Positions 1-11,520 are shown, numbered from the stretch's first letter. The stretch: 64,000 nt of DNA from Eutreptiella sp. 'Long Island Sound 2002' (GCA_964036045.1 OZ038379.1:82608562-82672561); one strand, 5' to 3'. Notes: generated from the sequence alone by a model not told the origin. A program made the numbers and translations.

Positions 1-1
1 C

Positions 2-409
2 TGTGAAATTTTCTATGCAGAAAATGAATCCGATTTGTTGTGGATCCAAAAAATGCTACGGAGTGCCACTATGGTGAAGATGAACCCAGGCCAGCCGCAC
101 TGGTCACAGTCTACCCCATACCCGCCGTGGGATGCAGTGCACAAATGCCCCCTGTGGACTGCAGAGGAGTGGAAGGATGTCACAACTGCCCTATCGAAGC
201 TAATGCCAACATTTGACGTGGAGCTCGATGACGACAAGGTCGTTGTCCTCCGGAACACGGGAAGTGAGGCCACAAATGAGGACGACGATGATATAGGGAC
301 AAAAGTCTTGATTGCGCCAGTCATCCGGGGCCATGGTGTGCCACCTACCTTCGAATCAAGACCCTACGCAGCGATGTGTCCCATTCCTTGTCGATTGTGC
401 CATCAGTAG
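2..409 (+). CDS. Partial hypothetical ORF at left edge
   Basis: The frame is open from base 2, so the beginning lies outside the window; it ends at TAG 407-409. I do not recognise the product. The first Met in frame at 35 is probably internal, because readable sequence (CEIFYAENESDLLW) precedes it. The protein is hydrophilic, has a Trp-rich patch (PHWSQSTPYPPW) and an acidic stretch (NEDDDD), and shows no membrane segment. No partner gene is visible; the next coding-like pieces are in other frames, so this may be the remnant of a transposon protein. The call rests only on openness and composition. Confidence 0.22.
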   Translation, partial: CEIFYAENESDLLWIQKMLRSATMVKMNPGQPHWSQSTPYPPWDAVHKCPLWTAEEWKDVTTALSKLMPTFDVELDDDKVVVLRNTGSEATNEDDDDIGTKVLIAPVIRGHGVPPTFESRPYAAMCPIPCRLCHQ

Positions 410-426
410 TCAACTTCCTCTTCGAA

Positions 427-1495
427 ACGCTCTGCAGAGCGTCTTTACTCCAGATTCGATTCAAATTGGTCGGTCTCACTCTGTTTTGATTGTAGATTGT
501 TTGGGAACTGGGACCGTATGGTACAGAAGACGTTCATCCCCTTGTAGGCAAGTTGCCCATGAAAGACGCACCTATTTGCATGGCTGGCAAGCCTGGGATG
601 TGAAACACATTGGTCACTCGCTGAAGGACCTGGACGCAACTCACTAATGGCAGCAGACGTAGGTCTCGGTGTACGAACGATCAACAAGCCACAGTGTGTA
701 GCGATACTCCGAATGACCGGCAACACCAAAGAAATTGACTGCGAAGGTCCCAAACTACATCAACATTGATTAGGGGTCGTGCGCATCTCAAATCACTATT
801 GGTATTGCTGGATCGTTGCTGCAAGTGCTTGGTATCATGCCAGCGCCACAGTGGGCCCCCGGTCAGGAGCCTTGGATTGTCTGCTCCACCCCATATCATC
901 AGTTGCTTGTCCAGCTGTGTAATGCACTGGTTATGAATATCAACATGGGTCTGGGATACACTGGAGAGCTTTCTGGTTTGCCGCCATTCATCTCTAGCAG
1001 CCGGGGCACAATTCAGGAACCGGGTGCCTTGTAAATCATTGGTTGGGCGAGATGGATGAAGGATATTGTCAATGGGATGCCTGTGGGGTGGAGAAAGTGA
1101 AATGCGAGGAGAGTGATGACGATGTGGATGAAATTGGCGAGGATGTCGGCGACTACTTGCAGCTTCAGAAGAGAACCACGCCAGCAAAATGGAAAAAACA
1201 GAGTCAGGAGCTAGATGCCACGGATGACAGGGATGAATGCTCCGGTTCTAGCAGTGGTGGTGGAAACAATCCCCTCAAACCTCCATGGAGCCTACATTTG
1301 CTTGAGAAGAGGGTGAAGGGTGGAACACCCGCCAAACCAAAGCCCAAGGCGGCAAGTTAGAAGATGTAATGGGAGCGGCAAGGGTCTCTTTCTGTTTGTT
1401 TTATTGTTTTGGCCCCCGTGTTCCAACAGGCAGTGGTTTGGCACATGGTGTGCTTATTTTGTAGGTTTCAATTGAAAAACGCTCTGTAGAGCGTT
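427..1495. repeat. Pair of near-identical palindromes around 1 kb of decayed sequence
   Basis: A perfect 16-bp palindrome (ACGCTCTGCAGAGCGT, 427-442) and an 18-bp one with a GT centre (AACGCTCTGTAGAGCGTT, 1478-1495) sit in a shared context: both are preceded by AAA and followed by CTTTA. They are direct copies of one motif and bracket about 1 kb. They could be the ends of a small element or a repeated structural motif. Between them lie short open stretches at 816-1034 and 1043-1360. Confidence 0.35.
1043..1360 (+). CDS. Short acidic, Ser/Gly-rich hypothetical ORF
   Basis: This 105-codon ORF is highly hydrophilic: an acidic run (EESDDDVDEIGEDVGD), a basic Lys stretch, a Ser/Gly linker and a Lys/Pro tail (TPAKPKPKAAS). 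That composition is typical of a disordered tail of a nuclear or transposon protein. An overlapping frame just upstream (RWMKDIVNGMPVGWRK, about 1050-1100) also reads like protein, so a one-base frameshift may split a longer product. No domain is recognised and the assignment as coding is weak. Confidence 0.2.
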   Translation: MGEMDEGYCQWDACGVEKVKCEESDDDVDEIGEDVGDYLQLQKRTTPAKWKKQSQELDATDDRDECSGSSSGGGNNPLKPPWSLHLLEKRVKGGTPAKPKPKAAS

Positions 1496-2100
1496 CTTTA
1501 GCGGATTTGCATTTTTACAGTGCTATATTGGTGCGTTTGTTTATCTCATTTCTCATCAATTGTACACACAAGTTTGAGGTTTGACTGCGTGTTCTTCAAT
1601 GTGTCTTTATGCACAAAGTTCATTATTTTTATAACCGCACCCTGATTGTTCACCAATACAATATCGCTTGAGCATGCCCATCTGCATCAACGTACTATGC
1701 CATGTCCAGTGCTGGCTTGTGTTTGCTTGGTACCGTGCACTTTTCATTTCCAGGAGATTCATAGACTGGTAAGCAACTTCACACCACCAACGTGTGGAGT
1801 GGTGCCAAACAGGCACTCCACAAAAGGTGATGGTTTCATTGACCATGAGACAGTCAAAATACAATGGTGGTTTGTGAACAACACACAAGTATGTCACTCA
1901 GCGGGGGCGTTCAACAATGGGTTTTCCTCACTGCACTATTAAATGTGAATGTGGAACAATGAAATTTTGATGGGACCCTTAGGTATTAAATGTATTATTC
2001 CCCCAAACAGCGGTTACGGCAACCATTTCAAAATGCAGTGCACAACAAGGCCCCTTTAGAAACTTTGATTTTCCACTATGGGCTGAAACGCTCTTGGCTT
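1361..2100. other. AT-rich stretch with no recognised gene
   Basis: Apart from the palindrome at 1478-1495, I see no coding frame with convincing composition, no terminal repeats and no RNA gene here. Confidence 0.4.
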
Positions 2101-3360
2101 TCCTCCGGCCACTCGCTTAGAGCCTTCAGCCATATTGATGTGTTTTTCCGTTTATGTGGGGATTGGGTGCCTGCGCAGTGGGGGGTTCCCAACGGCTTCG
2201 TACACAACCCGCTTATGCGGTTTCCCCCCTTGGACGGCTCCACAATTTATGTTGCTGTGTAGACGTTGTTAGATCAAAGCCACGCAGGCCCGCATCTTTG
2301 CGAAATTATCACATACCTCCCCAATTCGGGGCCTTGTCGAGCTTGATCGCATACCGTACTCCAAGGGGTCGAATTGTTCGTTTACCCCTTGTAAATTCAT
2401 CTTTTCGTCTAATAAACATGTCCTCCAATGACTTTTTGGAACACACACCCCTAGACCAGCCCAAGTTGAAACCAAGTTTTCTCAGGTGGCATGGGGCGGG
2501 TTGGGGAGGGGGAGGGGGTTGAGGGGTGGGGTGGAAAGCATTGAATAATGACATGCATTTTTTTTTGTGTTTGAAATCCTGAATCTCTTAGTTTTTCCGG
2601 ATTTTGAGCCCAAATAATTTACCAGGTCCCGACTCCATGGGCTTTGTATGGGGCGGAGTGGGACAAGGGTAGGTCAAAACCCGTGCCAAAGAAATGTAAT
2701 GTTTGTTTTCACCATCCGGGTCCATTCTCTGCGCGGTGGCATTGCCCATGGCAATAGAATTTCTCAAACTTATTTTTGTGATATCGTGGCCACTGCAATG
2801 ACCATAAATGCTATGCGAAGCACTTTTTAGGTATTACCTATGTGTTAGTCACCAAATTGACATATTAGGCGTGTGGGGGGGTCTGCCTAGGTATTGGTAC
2901 ACAACGTGTTGATGCATTGTTTCCCCCCTTGGCAACTCAGGAATCGAAGTCTTGGAAACCTATTTTTTTAATATCGTGGCCACTCGCCCATGCAAGCTCT
3001 GTAAAGCACATTTTGTGCAGGATTCATGTGTTGTTCACCCTACTATGGTATTGGGTGTGAGGCGGGGGGGAGGCGGGGGGGGGGGGGGGGGGCTCTTCTT
3101 AGGCATTGGTACACCGCGTGCTAACGCCGTTTTTCACTCTCGGTAGCATAAAAATGGAAATTATCCGAAACCATGCTTCTGGCCGAATTTATGTGTCTTC
3201 CACCTTATTCGGGTGTTGAATGCAAGGGGGGGGTCCCCTCTCAAGGGATTGGGGCACAACCTGCCTATGCATTTTTTCACCCTAGGGAGCTCAAAAATCG
3301 AATTTTTGGAAACTATTTTTTTGATATTCCGACTACCCTAAAAGACCATGCAAGGTAAAG
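2100..3360. repeat. Diverged ~180-bp tandem satellite
   Basis: Diverged units follow one another, each with the same order of landmarks: ATGTGTTxTTCACC, TTGGGTGT, a G run of 6-22 bases, a GGCACAACxTGCTTATGC-like stretch, TTTTCACCC, then an AAAATGGAAATT-like stretch and TTTTTTGATAT. Clear units lie at about 2750-2935, 2940-3165 and 3170-3360, with older ones upstream. The same unit recurs at 54.34-54.88 kb, so it is a dispersed satellite family. Short open frames within it are incidental. Confidence 0.6.
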
Positions 3361-3399
3361 CATTCTTTTTCAGCCGTCTGTTTGTGCGTTTTAGGCGTT

Positions 3400-4760
3400 T
3401 GTGGTGTTTCTATCACTTGGATGTGCATGGCCTGGGGTACATTCTCTGCGAGGAGCACATGCCAAAGGCAATAGAAGTTGGTTTCTGCTTTTTCTTGTTA
3501 GTGTGTCTGGTAGTTGTTCGATGTTACTTCTCCCGGCAGAAATTTTTAGCGGGGTCACAACTCCGCCGGCGGACTCAAATAGAACTTCAGTGCTTTCAAG
3601 TGTTTCCACTCCCCTTGACATTGGTTTCGTCCCAATCACCATAACAGGTGCATATGAGGGAATTCTTAGGTGCAACGTGAATGCACCTGTCGCGGTCTCT
3701 AAGTGAGCACTGTGGACAGGGGCAAAGACACATGGGGTCTATAGCCCCCCACGTATGCCTCCTGCATGTGAACATGCGCTTGCTCTTTGTCTTGTAGACC
3801 TCATCATCTTGCCTTTATGCCCCACATGTGTCCACCTTATGAACCCTTGAGCCACAACAGTCTGTTTTGTGTCACGGTCTTTGTACCCAAACCAGACACC
3901 GCTTCGCCATTTGTGTGCTTATCAGCCACAATATTCTCTTCTCCATCACCAACGTAGCGCCCTAACTGGAACGCCACTTTGCACTTTGTTCGGATCTAAG
4001 CCGCAATAGTATGTTCTCGATCATAGCCCCACCACCACAACCAAAACACTGCCTCGCCCTTTGGGTGCCTCGGAGCCTAAATTGTTTATTGTCCATGACG
4101 CCCATAGTGCCCGAACCCTTCTCTGGTGTGTGCATATGAGCCACAACAATCCATTGTCGGTTGCGTTCACCGTGCCTCTCGTGGAACATTTTTTCATCGA
4201 TGTGCCCCTTTGGCACACTAGACTCGTGGTCAAGCTCCCAATGCGCCGCACACAACGTGTGTTACTACGACCTCTACCAATCTGGTTTCCCACCTCAAGG
4301 AGTAGCCTTCGTGGCACATCGAGTACCGGTCATATAGCCTCAACTGTCCACCAGAATTGTGGGACATCTGCGGTCCACAACCTTTCGGACCGTGGAGGCC
4401 ACCGGTTGTTATCACCTGACCTTATGGTGATGCACTAGTTGCTTGAGTGGCAACCGTGGGCCACAGTGGAGGTGATAATCTTGAAAACTGCCCTCAAAAC
4501 GGCCTTGTGTCATTTGGGGTAGTGCCCGGCCCGAATGGCGGAGACCACCTTTCCCGGGGAAATTCAAACGATTCGCCTAAATGTTGGCTGCCATGCATGG
4601 AATGGCAGCCCCCCCATGCCATGGTGATGGCAAAGGGGAATGAAAGGCGCACAGGGGTGTGTGCTTCCCAGCTAGGGTGTCCACCTCCACCCCTTGTGTG
4701 GAGGGCACAAACCCCACCTTGGCGCTTTTCCGCCCTTCGGTTCCAACTTTCAGGCACGCA
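3400..4760 (+). repeat. Dispersed repeat family R1, longest copy
   Basis: This block matches three others in the window. 3400-4060 is a direct copy of 12830-13470, sharing CTCCCGGCA, CTCCGCC.GCGGACTCAAATAG, CCCCACATGTGTCCACCTTATGAACCC and ACACCGCTTCGCCA blocks. 4070-4620 is a direct copy of 9185-9730, sharing TTGTCCATGACGCCC, AGCCACAACAATC-type and GCCATGCATGGAAT blocks. An inverted copy of part of it lies at 11096-11520. No convincing protein is conserved among copies, so I call it a non-autonomous or decayed dispersed repeat of unknown class. Confidence 0.65.
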
Positions 4761-5029
4761 CCATCGATAAGACTGTGAAAACCGGGGTGTTGGCCGCCTA
4801 ACCTTTGGCACCCCACCCACTTATGGGGAACTGGGCCACAACTACGATCTGAGAATGTGGTGGTGCATCCTGGGAGGCGGGAGGGAAATCTTGAGCGCTG
4901 CTCGAGGGAATGTCCTCGACGTGGAGAATGGGATGCGGCTCCCCATGGCAACGGTCTGCTCCACAGGGTCACGGGGCCCTGTAGCAGCGAGAAATCGCTG
5001 CCGCGTACGGCGCAATGTGCGTGTGTTAG

Positions 5030-5300
5030 GCTGCTAGTAGTGCCACGTCACCCATACACCAGCCATTAGAAAGATCGCACAAGAGCAAAATTTGGAGGGT
5101 ACGAAATTGTCATATCTAACATTGCGTGATTTTTCGTGCAAGGTTCGCAAACAAGAAGCTACTTTATCGCGTGGAGCCACCACCGTGGGCGGGTGCCAGC
5201 GTCCTGGCTCGGGAACCAAAGCTGTACCTTCATCTCTATCACGTAGTACACCGTGAGCTACAATCCTAGCTAGCGAAACAAACAGCGCAGGGCGCACAGG
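5030..5300 (-). repeat. R1-associated segment, inverted copy
   Basis: Read on the minus strand, this segment matches 10030-10190 (CTAGCTAGGA, TACGTGAT, TTTGGxTCCC, GGTGGCTCCACG in the same order). In the 9.2-10.2 kb copy this module lies downstream of R1-like sequence, so it probably belongs to the same larger repeat. Confidence 0.45.
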
Positions 5301-6200
5301 GAGTACAGTCGGGCACCAATCGCGCGAAGATGGCGCAAAAATTGCGCTGTTTCCGCATCCGTAAGCGAGCATTTCATTTGTATACCTCGCATTCGCATGG
5401 ACATCGAATAGTCCATCCCCCCGCTTGCCTTCATTGACCATCGGGAACGGCAGCGCGTCGTTCGCGAGCTCCTAGGCGCTTGCCCGCCATGCGAACGGTA
5501 GGGTGCCGCTGATTGCCCACTGCACCACGGTATTGCCGTCCCCCGCGCTTCCTTCACCAACTCCCGCTGGTAGGTCCCCCGGCAAAGGACAATGTCGCCG
5601 CCGCGCACCGGCATGGCGTGGAGACACGCTGCGGAGCACGTCACGAAGGTGGTGTGGTGTCTACACACGAGGGGACCTACTTGTGATGGAGGGTCCGGGG
5701 GGGGGGGGGGTTGAAATCATCGTCCCGTAGGCTCTCCCTGCCAAGCCCCCAACAAGCCTCCAACCCCCCTCCGTTAGAAAAAAAGAAGCTTCCCGTATGT
5801 GGGTAGGTTCCGCTGCTCAAGCCTCCTCACAAATTTCTTGAGCGGCGCGTTGGTGGGGGGGTCGAGGAGGGTGGCGTTGCGCACCACACTTGCATGCTCT
5901 CTTGTTGGGGGTCTACTTGGTGAGCAGGGCCCCTTGCATGTGTTGGCGGGGGGGGGGGGGGGCATGGTGGTGTGTGGTGCTCACCATGACGAGGACCTTC
6001 CCTTCGTTGAGAAGGATGTTGTCCCACCTCTCCGGCTGGGCCTTCGCCAAGGCCGTTCCCGCCCAAATGTTCACGGGGTACTAGGGGGAGAGGGCCACAA
6101 AGCTGGAGAGGTGGCAGCCCCCTTTCCCTCTGTCGGACGGGGAGAGGACATGGGGGGCGGTGGAGGTGTCCGTGTAGGCCGGCTCATCACCGTCTCCACA
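5301..6200 (-). other. Possible 3' remnant of minus-strand decayed gene; otherwise nothing clear
   Basis: Minus-strand frames here are proline-rich and carry G/C runs (for example near 5700 and 5950). A minus-strand stretch at about 5270-5668 reads fairly well (PVRGGDIVLCRGTYQ) but shows no domain. It may be the continuation of the decayed gene at 6.2-7.3 kb. Confidence 0.2.
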
Positions 6201-6219
6201 CAAAACACAATGATGGGGC

Positions 6220-7320
6220 TTGGGGGCCTAGGGTAAACGGATTCGAAAGGGGTTAAGCATCTTTTCCTTTAGCTTGGTGAGGAGCTTTTGGAACACGGTA
6301 CCACCTGGGGCCTGTGTCTTGGAGGCCGTGGACCGGTAGCGCTGGAACAAGGAGGGATCAGCCCTTTGTTGCTTCACAAGTTTTTAGTTAAACAAATCAT
6401 CCAAAAACTCCGGAACTATATCCCCACCCTAGAATTTCTCCACCAGTTCCCAACCTAACTTGAACTTGGCGAGACGGAGCCGTGTACCGAAGCTCATCAA
6501 CAAAGTTGGTGGGCATGCGAGGTGCGGGACGGTCAAGGAGGAGGGAGGGGTTAGCGCTTGCATAGGCGGGGGGGGGTTCCTGCAAGGGGGCGGTTCGTAA
6601 AGTGGGTTCATGTCCCCTATACTAACTCAACCCACGCATCTCATGAAGCGTGGGAAGAGCAATTTGGGAGATGTGGTGCAGTCGGGGTATCTCAGGGTGG
6701 GAGGGGATGATCCCCACGTCACGTGACCACTGAGCAGTGGCGGTTGGGCAAAAAGAATGGGCCCCCGGCAGATCACTTGCCGGGAAGAAATTGTTCAGAG
6801 CGCTCATAGCCATATGCGGGGGGCAGTGGACAAGGTTACTGGTGGGGTAGATGGTGCAAAACCCCCGATTGCAACTTGCCCGCCCCATGCACAGACATGA
6901 CCCCCAAGACTGAGTCAAACGCTTTTGGCGCAACGATGATGCGGACGGCCCTCGACACGGGGAGGAGCAGCTGCAGCTGTTGCAACACCTTTGTGCCCCA
7001 TCCCTTCTTGCCGAGCACATCCGCACGTTGGGGTTTCCTCATGCCAACACTGATGGGATGGGGGAGGGGTCCAAACCCTTTGCCCACTCCACAACCTCGC
7101 CAACAAGCCGCCCCCATGTGTAGGTGACCTCCTCCAGCCCGTGCGGGAGCCGGGGGAGGGCTTGAAAGTGGGCGGAGATGACGGTGTCTAGGTCGGGAAG
7201 GCTACCATGTTGCGATAGGGCCATTGCAAGGGAAACTAGAGCCGCACAGGAGTCGAAAGCAAGGAAAGGTGCTGAATCGGAAAAAAGTTGCGCATGTTCG
7301 CGCCATCTTCGGACGTATAG
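6220..7320 (-). pseudogene. Decayed minus-strand gene with possible Cys pair
   Basis: Minus-strand translation gives a coherent protein in pieces. From about 7300 to 7060 it reads LVSLAMALSQHGSLPDLDTV and ends in WAKGLDPSPIPS. A second frame continues from about 7050 (GMRKPQRADVLGKKGWGTK, later VIIVAPKAF-like text). A third frame covers 6600-6220 with LRLAKFKLGWELVEKF, FLDDLFN, KLVKQQRADPSLFQRYRS and HHCVLCGDGDEPA, a Cys pair of zinc-binding type. The last frame is interrupted only by TAG 6429-6431, TAA 6384-6386 and TAG 6228-6230 (minus-strand stops at these plus coordinates), all where Gln would fit. I recognise no family; a transposon protein is likely given the surroundings. Frame changes may be mutations or assembly errors. 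Confidence 0.45.
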
Positions 7321-7399
7321 AAATTTTATGCGAGTGCGAACGAGACATGCGTACCACGATGCGAATATGCACGCAAATTTGAGAAGTCTTTGGGAATCA

Positions 7400-7830
7400 A
7401 AGCGGCGTTAGCAACCACTGGAACGACATTTGGCGTTTTTTAAGTTTTTCTAATGTTTGGCGAAGTAAGCACGGCAACTAGGCACACAGCCACAGGGTCA
7501 CGGGTAACAGAGCCCAAACCTCATGGATGTGCACATGTTAACACATGTTAATTCCTTCAAAAGTGCAGAGGGCAAAGGGTGCATATGACACATTGTAATG
7601 AACACACTTCCAGTTTTTGGGAATGCTTCGGAACTCGGAGGTTTCAACAACTTGTTTGGGCCCCAAATTGCAACCAATATTGCCACGAATGCTCTATGGT
7701 TCCTCTCGCCAACTATGTATTGGCAGCTAGGATAAGCTTTTGGTTCACATTGTTCAAATGTATTGTGTCATATGAGTCCCATCATTTGAGCATTAACCGG
7801 GGCTGGGATAAGATTCTCTTCCCAACCTTA
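7400..7830. other. No recognised feature
   Basis: AT-richer sequence without a convincing coding frame or repeat copy that I can place. Confidence 0.3.
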
Positions 7831-8080
7831 GGGCCAGAAAGTGGAGGCCCCCTCGGTGAAGTGCGCCGTGTGCATCCCACTTGGCCCTAGCACGGTGCCC
7901 CTCAATAGCTCGAAGCCCTCCGACACGTGCTGGAATGGCCGACATTGTGTGCCAAAGCATCGGATGTCAAGGCACTGTCCATCTCAAACAATGATGCCAC
8001 GATGCTGTAGGTGTTTGTGCGAAAACAGCCTTAGGATATTTGACCGCTGCGCTGCCATCCTCATGTGTGCTCCTTGATCT
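7830..8080 (-). repeat. R1-associated module, inverted relative to 9.77-10.03 kb
   Basis: The translations of 7841-8077 (plus) and 9767-10036 (minus) are nearly identical: both read SQTMMPRCCRCLCE and then LRIFDRCAAILMCAP. This is an inverted repeat pair about 1.7 kb apart. Both strands of each copy are open, so conservation of the reading frame alone does not prove coding; the nucleotide repeat itself is the solid observation. Confidence 0.6.
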
Positions 8081-8189
8081 ACCCCTATCAACATACACGA
8101 GCTGGCACAAGGTCACGTTGAAGGCGGGGGAGCACCTCTTGACGCTGTAAGCCTACCAGTTGCGGCCGGGGGTTTTGGAAACTGGAGTG

Positions 8190-8667
8190 CGTGGTGCTGG
8201 GGAGGCACGGGATGGCTGAGGGACAGCTGGTTGGGCATGGGGTGCTCCCAATCACCGCGCTCAGGGGGTTGGGCGGCGGGGGGGGCATATGGACCGTGGG
8301 GGATTGTGATCCGCTCCCACGCGCAGGTGGAGACCCGTATGCACACTGGGGAGTAGGGGTCGGACAACACACTGTGGGGGATGACGACAACGACGACAAT
8401 CGCTCGGCCATCCGCAGGGATTCCGAGTGCTCCAAGGGAAAGGGCGTAGGGCGGCCCCGCAAGGCCAAGGGGACCAGCCCCACTCTCCCTGGTCTCCCCG
8501 CCGTCCCCGAATTGCTACCCAAGTGGAGGATGGGGTGCAGCAACGGCAGCTGGCAGTGGTGGTGCAGGGGGAGGTGTTGCAGCTGTTGGGGAAGGTGCAG
8601 CACGCCTAGCAGAATGCCCAGCGGGCCCGTGACGCGACGAAGGCAAGGAGGGACCACCTGCGCACGC
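8190..8667 (+). CDS. Exon of an AT-hook, coiled-coil protein (frameshifted)
   Basis: The first frame carries an acidic patch (DDDNDDNRS) followed by an AT-hook-like basic motif (GKGVGRPRKAKG), a minor-groove DNA-binding signature. After about 8500 a neighbouring frame continues as a Gln-rich helical segment (QVEDGVQQRQLAVVVQ, then RARDATKARRDHLRTQ). It is interrupted only by TAG 8607-8609 within QHA-stop-QNAQ. The exon ends at CAG|GTGAGT (8665-8673), a strong donor consensus, so an intron probably starts at 8668. Acidic patch, AT-hook and coiled coil together suggest a nuclear, DNA-binding protein, often part of transposons or transcription regulators. The frame change and the TAG suggest decay. 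A Pro-rich minus-strand frame over the same bases is a shadow. Confidence 0.4.
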
Positions 8668-8674
8668 AGGTGAG

Positions 8675-9115
8675 TTGGAGGCGCGCAGGCCAATGGTGCA
8701 GGGGCTGGTGCAGCACCACGAGCAAGAAGCTGGGACCGCGCGGGGGAGGGGGGCGGGGGGGAGGGGGTGTAGTACCTCTTTGGTGCTGCCCAAGAATTGC
8801 GGCAGAAGGCAAAGGTCGCGAAGGGCCATCTGTCCTCGCTTGGTTCGACATTGCGAATATTGCTGTCCGAGCAACCCGGCGAGGAGTGCACTATGGAAAG
8901 TGTGCTCCCCGACTATACAAGAACAATGTCTACCCATGACACTATGGCCTCCAAGTATACCCTGGAGGTCATTGTGCACGATGCCTATGCCGCCAATTGG
9001 CGACCCCGAAACCCCCCGCGGGATCTGGGACCGGCAACATTCGGAGCCACGACTCCACGTGGCGCCCTTTTTACCATTTTACACTAAAGTTGGAAAAGTG
9101 TCGCAAACTTTGTGA
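8675..9115 (+). other. Possible downstream coding remnant
   Basis: After the putative donor at 8668, a plus-strand frame reads LVRHCEYCCPSNPARSALWK, with closely spaced Cys and His residues. No acceptor or family is clear, so this may be chance. Confidence 0.15.
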
Positions 9116-9184
9116 CCTTTGTACATTAAATTGGGAACAATGTTCAGAAAATTGCGCAATTTTCGCTTTATTTTCCTGCGAATC

Positions 9185-10200
9185 ATGCACCATTGTGTGC
9201 CTCCAAGCTACAACCGTCTATTGTCCATGACGCCCGTAGCGCCCGGACTAGAAAGTCGCTTCCCCGTTGTATGCATGTGACCCACAACAATCTATTCTCC
9301 GTCGTGTTCGCCACGCGTCACCCGGAAAACCCTTTCATCATTGTGCCCCTTGGGCGTAATAGTCTGTCCGTGGTCAAGCCCCGTGCCGCCACTTCTTCCA
9401 TTACAACGACCTCTACTACTCAAGGAGCTCAAGGAGCAGCCTTTTGGGCACATTGAATACCGCCAACCACGCCTCACCTGCCCACGAGAATGGTGGGACA
9501 TCCAGGATCCACAACTTTTCGGACTCTCGAAGCCCCAGCAGCGATCACTAGTTGTTGTCACGTGACCTTATGGTGATGCACTAGTGGCTTGAGTGGCAAC
9601 CTTGACCCAAAGTGGAGGCAACAAGGTTGAAAACTGTCCTCAAAATGGCCCGCCTCCCATGGTGGAGACCACCTTGGTAGGGAAATTGAAACAATGGACC
9701 ATAATGTAGGTTGCCATGCATGGAATTGCAGCTTTGTGCCAACTCTTGTATGTCCATTGGGGTAGATCAAGGAGCACACATGAGGATGGCCGCGCAACGG
9801 TCAAATATCCTGAGGCTGCCTTCGCACAAACACCTACAGCATCGTGGCATCATTGTTTGGGACGGCCAATGCCTTGACATCCGCTGCTTGGGCACACAAC
9901 GTCGGCCATTGTAGCAAGTGTCGGAGGGCTTTGTGCTATGGAGGAGCACCGTGCTAGGGCCAACTGGGATGCACACGGTGCACTTCACCGAGGGGGTCCC
10001 CACTTTCTCGCTTTCTGGTCGGGAAGGGGATGCCATCGTAGGCCCAGACTAGCTAGGACCGGGGCTCACAACACAATACGTGATGGAGGGGAAGGTAGAC
10101 CTTTGGCTCCCAACCAACGATGGTGGCACCCACTCCGGTTGGTGGCTCCACGTGATTGCATTTTCGTACGCCTCGTGTGTTGTTATGGTAGGAAAATGTG
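9185..10200 (+). repeat. Dispersed repeat family R1, second copy with extra module
   Basis: 9185-9730 aligns directly with 4070-4620. 9770-10030 is the inverted partner of 7830-8080, and 10030-10190 is the inverted partner of 5160-5290. The copy therefore joins modules that are separate elsewhere. No intact protein is evident. Confidence 0.6.
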
Positions 10201-11095
10201 GACTATGTTGCTCATGAAATTTGAGACAACACCGCATATTTGCTCAACAAATCGGACTCATATCGCACATCAAATTTGAGAAATCGGAACCAAAATTTCC
10301 TCCCAAATGCGGAGACATATTTGGCCGGAAGGGCCATACAACTACAGATACAACATTCGTGGCGATAGTGCGTGCAATTTGAGGCCCCAACTAGCTGCTA
10401 AATTTCCTGACAGTGTTCCGAACCATTCACAGATGTTGCAAGCATGCTCACCCAACCGACCGACACTTGAGGAGCCTTGGCGTTCCAGTTTTTACAACTA
10501 GCCATCAAAATTTGAGTGTTGCCATCGACACATAAAAAGAAGCAAGCTTTCTTGGATCGAAACCGCCCATATCCTAGTATACACCCTCACTTGCGCCCCA
10601 AAATTGTTGGTTGAAGTGTACCTCTTGGGCAGCCGCATGTAACGTTGCCCTCACTACCCCCTAGTAGCTACCCGCTTGCAAGTTGATCGGGGCTGCTTGT
10701 TCGTCCTAGCGTACCATGGACATACAACGGCTCATGGCGTGATGTACCATCCGCCGCAATCGGCATCCAATGTAGTCTTGGATCGCCAGGTTGTTCAATG
10801 TGGACATGTCCGACCGGTCGACAACTATATCGGTGTTGCAACCGCTTTGGTAACGGGTAAACGGCACGATGGAGCTCGATACCCTCACCCGTCAGGGCAA
10901 CGAAGCCCTCCGCAACGGGCTCTCCGAGCTACCGCTTTGTGGCCCACACGTCCTCCTAGGGTACATCTTCAACTACATGAGGGCTGAGGTAGTGCGCCCG
11001 GGTCCTCGATAGCCAAGGGGACCAAACGGGGCACACAGTCGCCATGGTCTTCTCCTATTGAGGCTTAGATCAAAACAACGTGCATGGCCTTCCAA
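10200..11095. other. No recognised gene
   Basis: Short open frames occur (for example 10676-10987) but lack recognisable motifs or a convincing composition. No terminal repeats are visible. Confidence 0.3.
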
Positions 11096-11520
11096 GTGGG
11101 GCGCTAAGTCGGTAACCGAGAAGAGAATGTTATGGCTCAAAAGCACACAAATGGATAAAGGGTGTCCGGTTTGGGCACAAAGACGGTGAGAGAGAACAAA
11201 CCATTGTGGCTCAAGGGTTCATAAGGTGGGCACATGTGGGGCATAAAGGCCAAATGATCACATCTACGAAACAAAGAGGAAGTGCATGTGTACACACGTG
11301 GGGCATACGTGGGGTCAATAGACCCAATGTGTCTTTGCCCCTCTCCACAGTGCTGTTTTAGAGACCGCGACAAGGGCATTCATGATGCCCCTAGGAGATG
11401 CCTCAAATGCACCAGTTGTGGTGATTGGGAGCATACCAATGTCAAGGGGGAGTACAAACACTTGAAAGCGGGGCGCTTCTATTTGAGTGCGCGGGCGGAG
11501 TTGTGCACGTGCTAATTGCT
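11096..11520 (-). repeat. Dispersed repeat family R1, inverted partial copy
   Basis: Read on the minus strand, this is a partial copy of 3540-3960 and 12990-13390. It shares the oppositely oriented landmarks for CCACATGTG, ACACATTGGGTCTAT-like, GTCGCGGTCT and GGACTCAAATAG-type blocks. It is truncated on both sides. Confidence 0.55.

Noticed and set aside
8088-8891. 267-codon Pro/Ser/Leu-rich minus ORF
   Set aside because: It has low-complexity composition, while the opposite strand carries an AT-hook and a donor site.
10676-10987. 103-codon ORF
   Set aside because: No motif, and composition like its non-coding surroundings.
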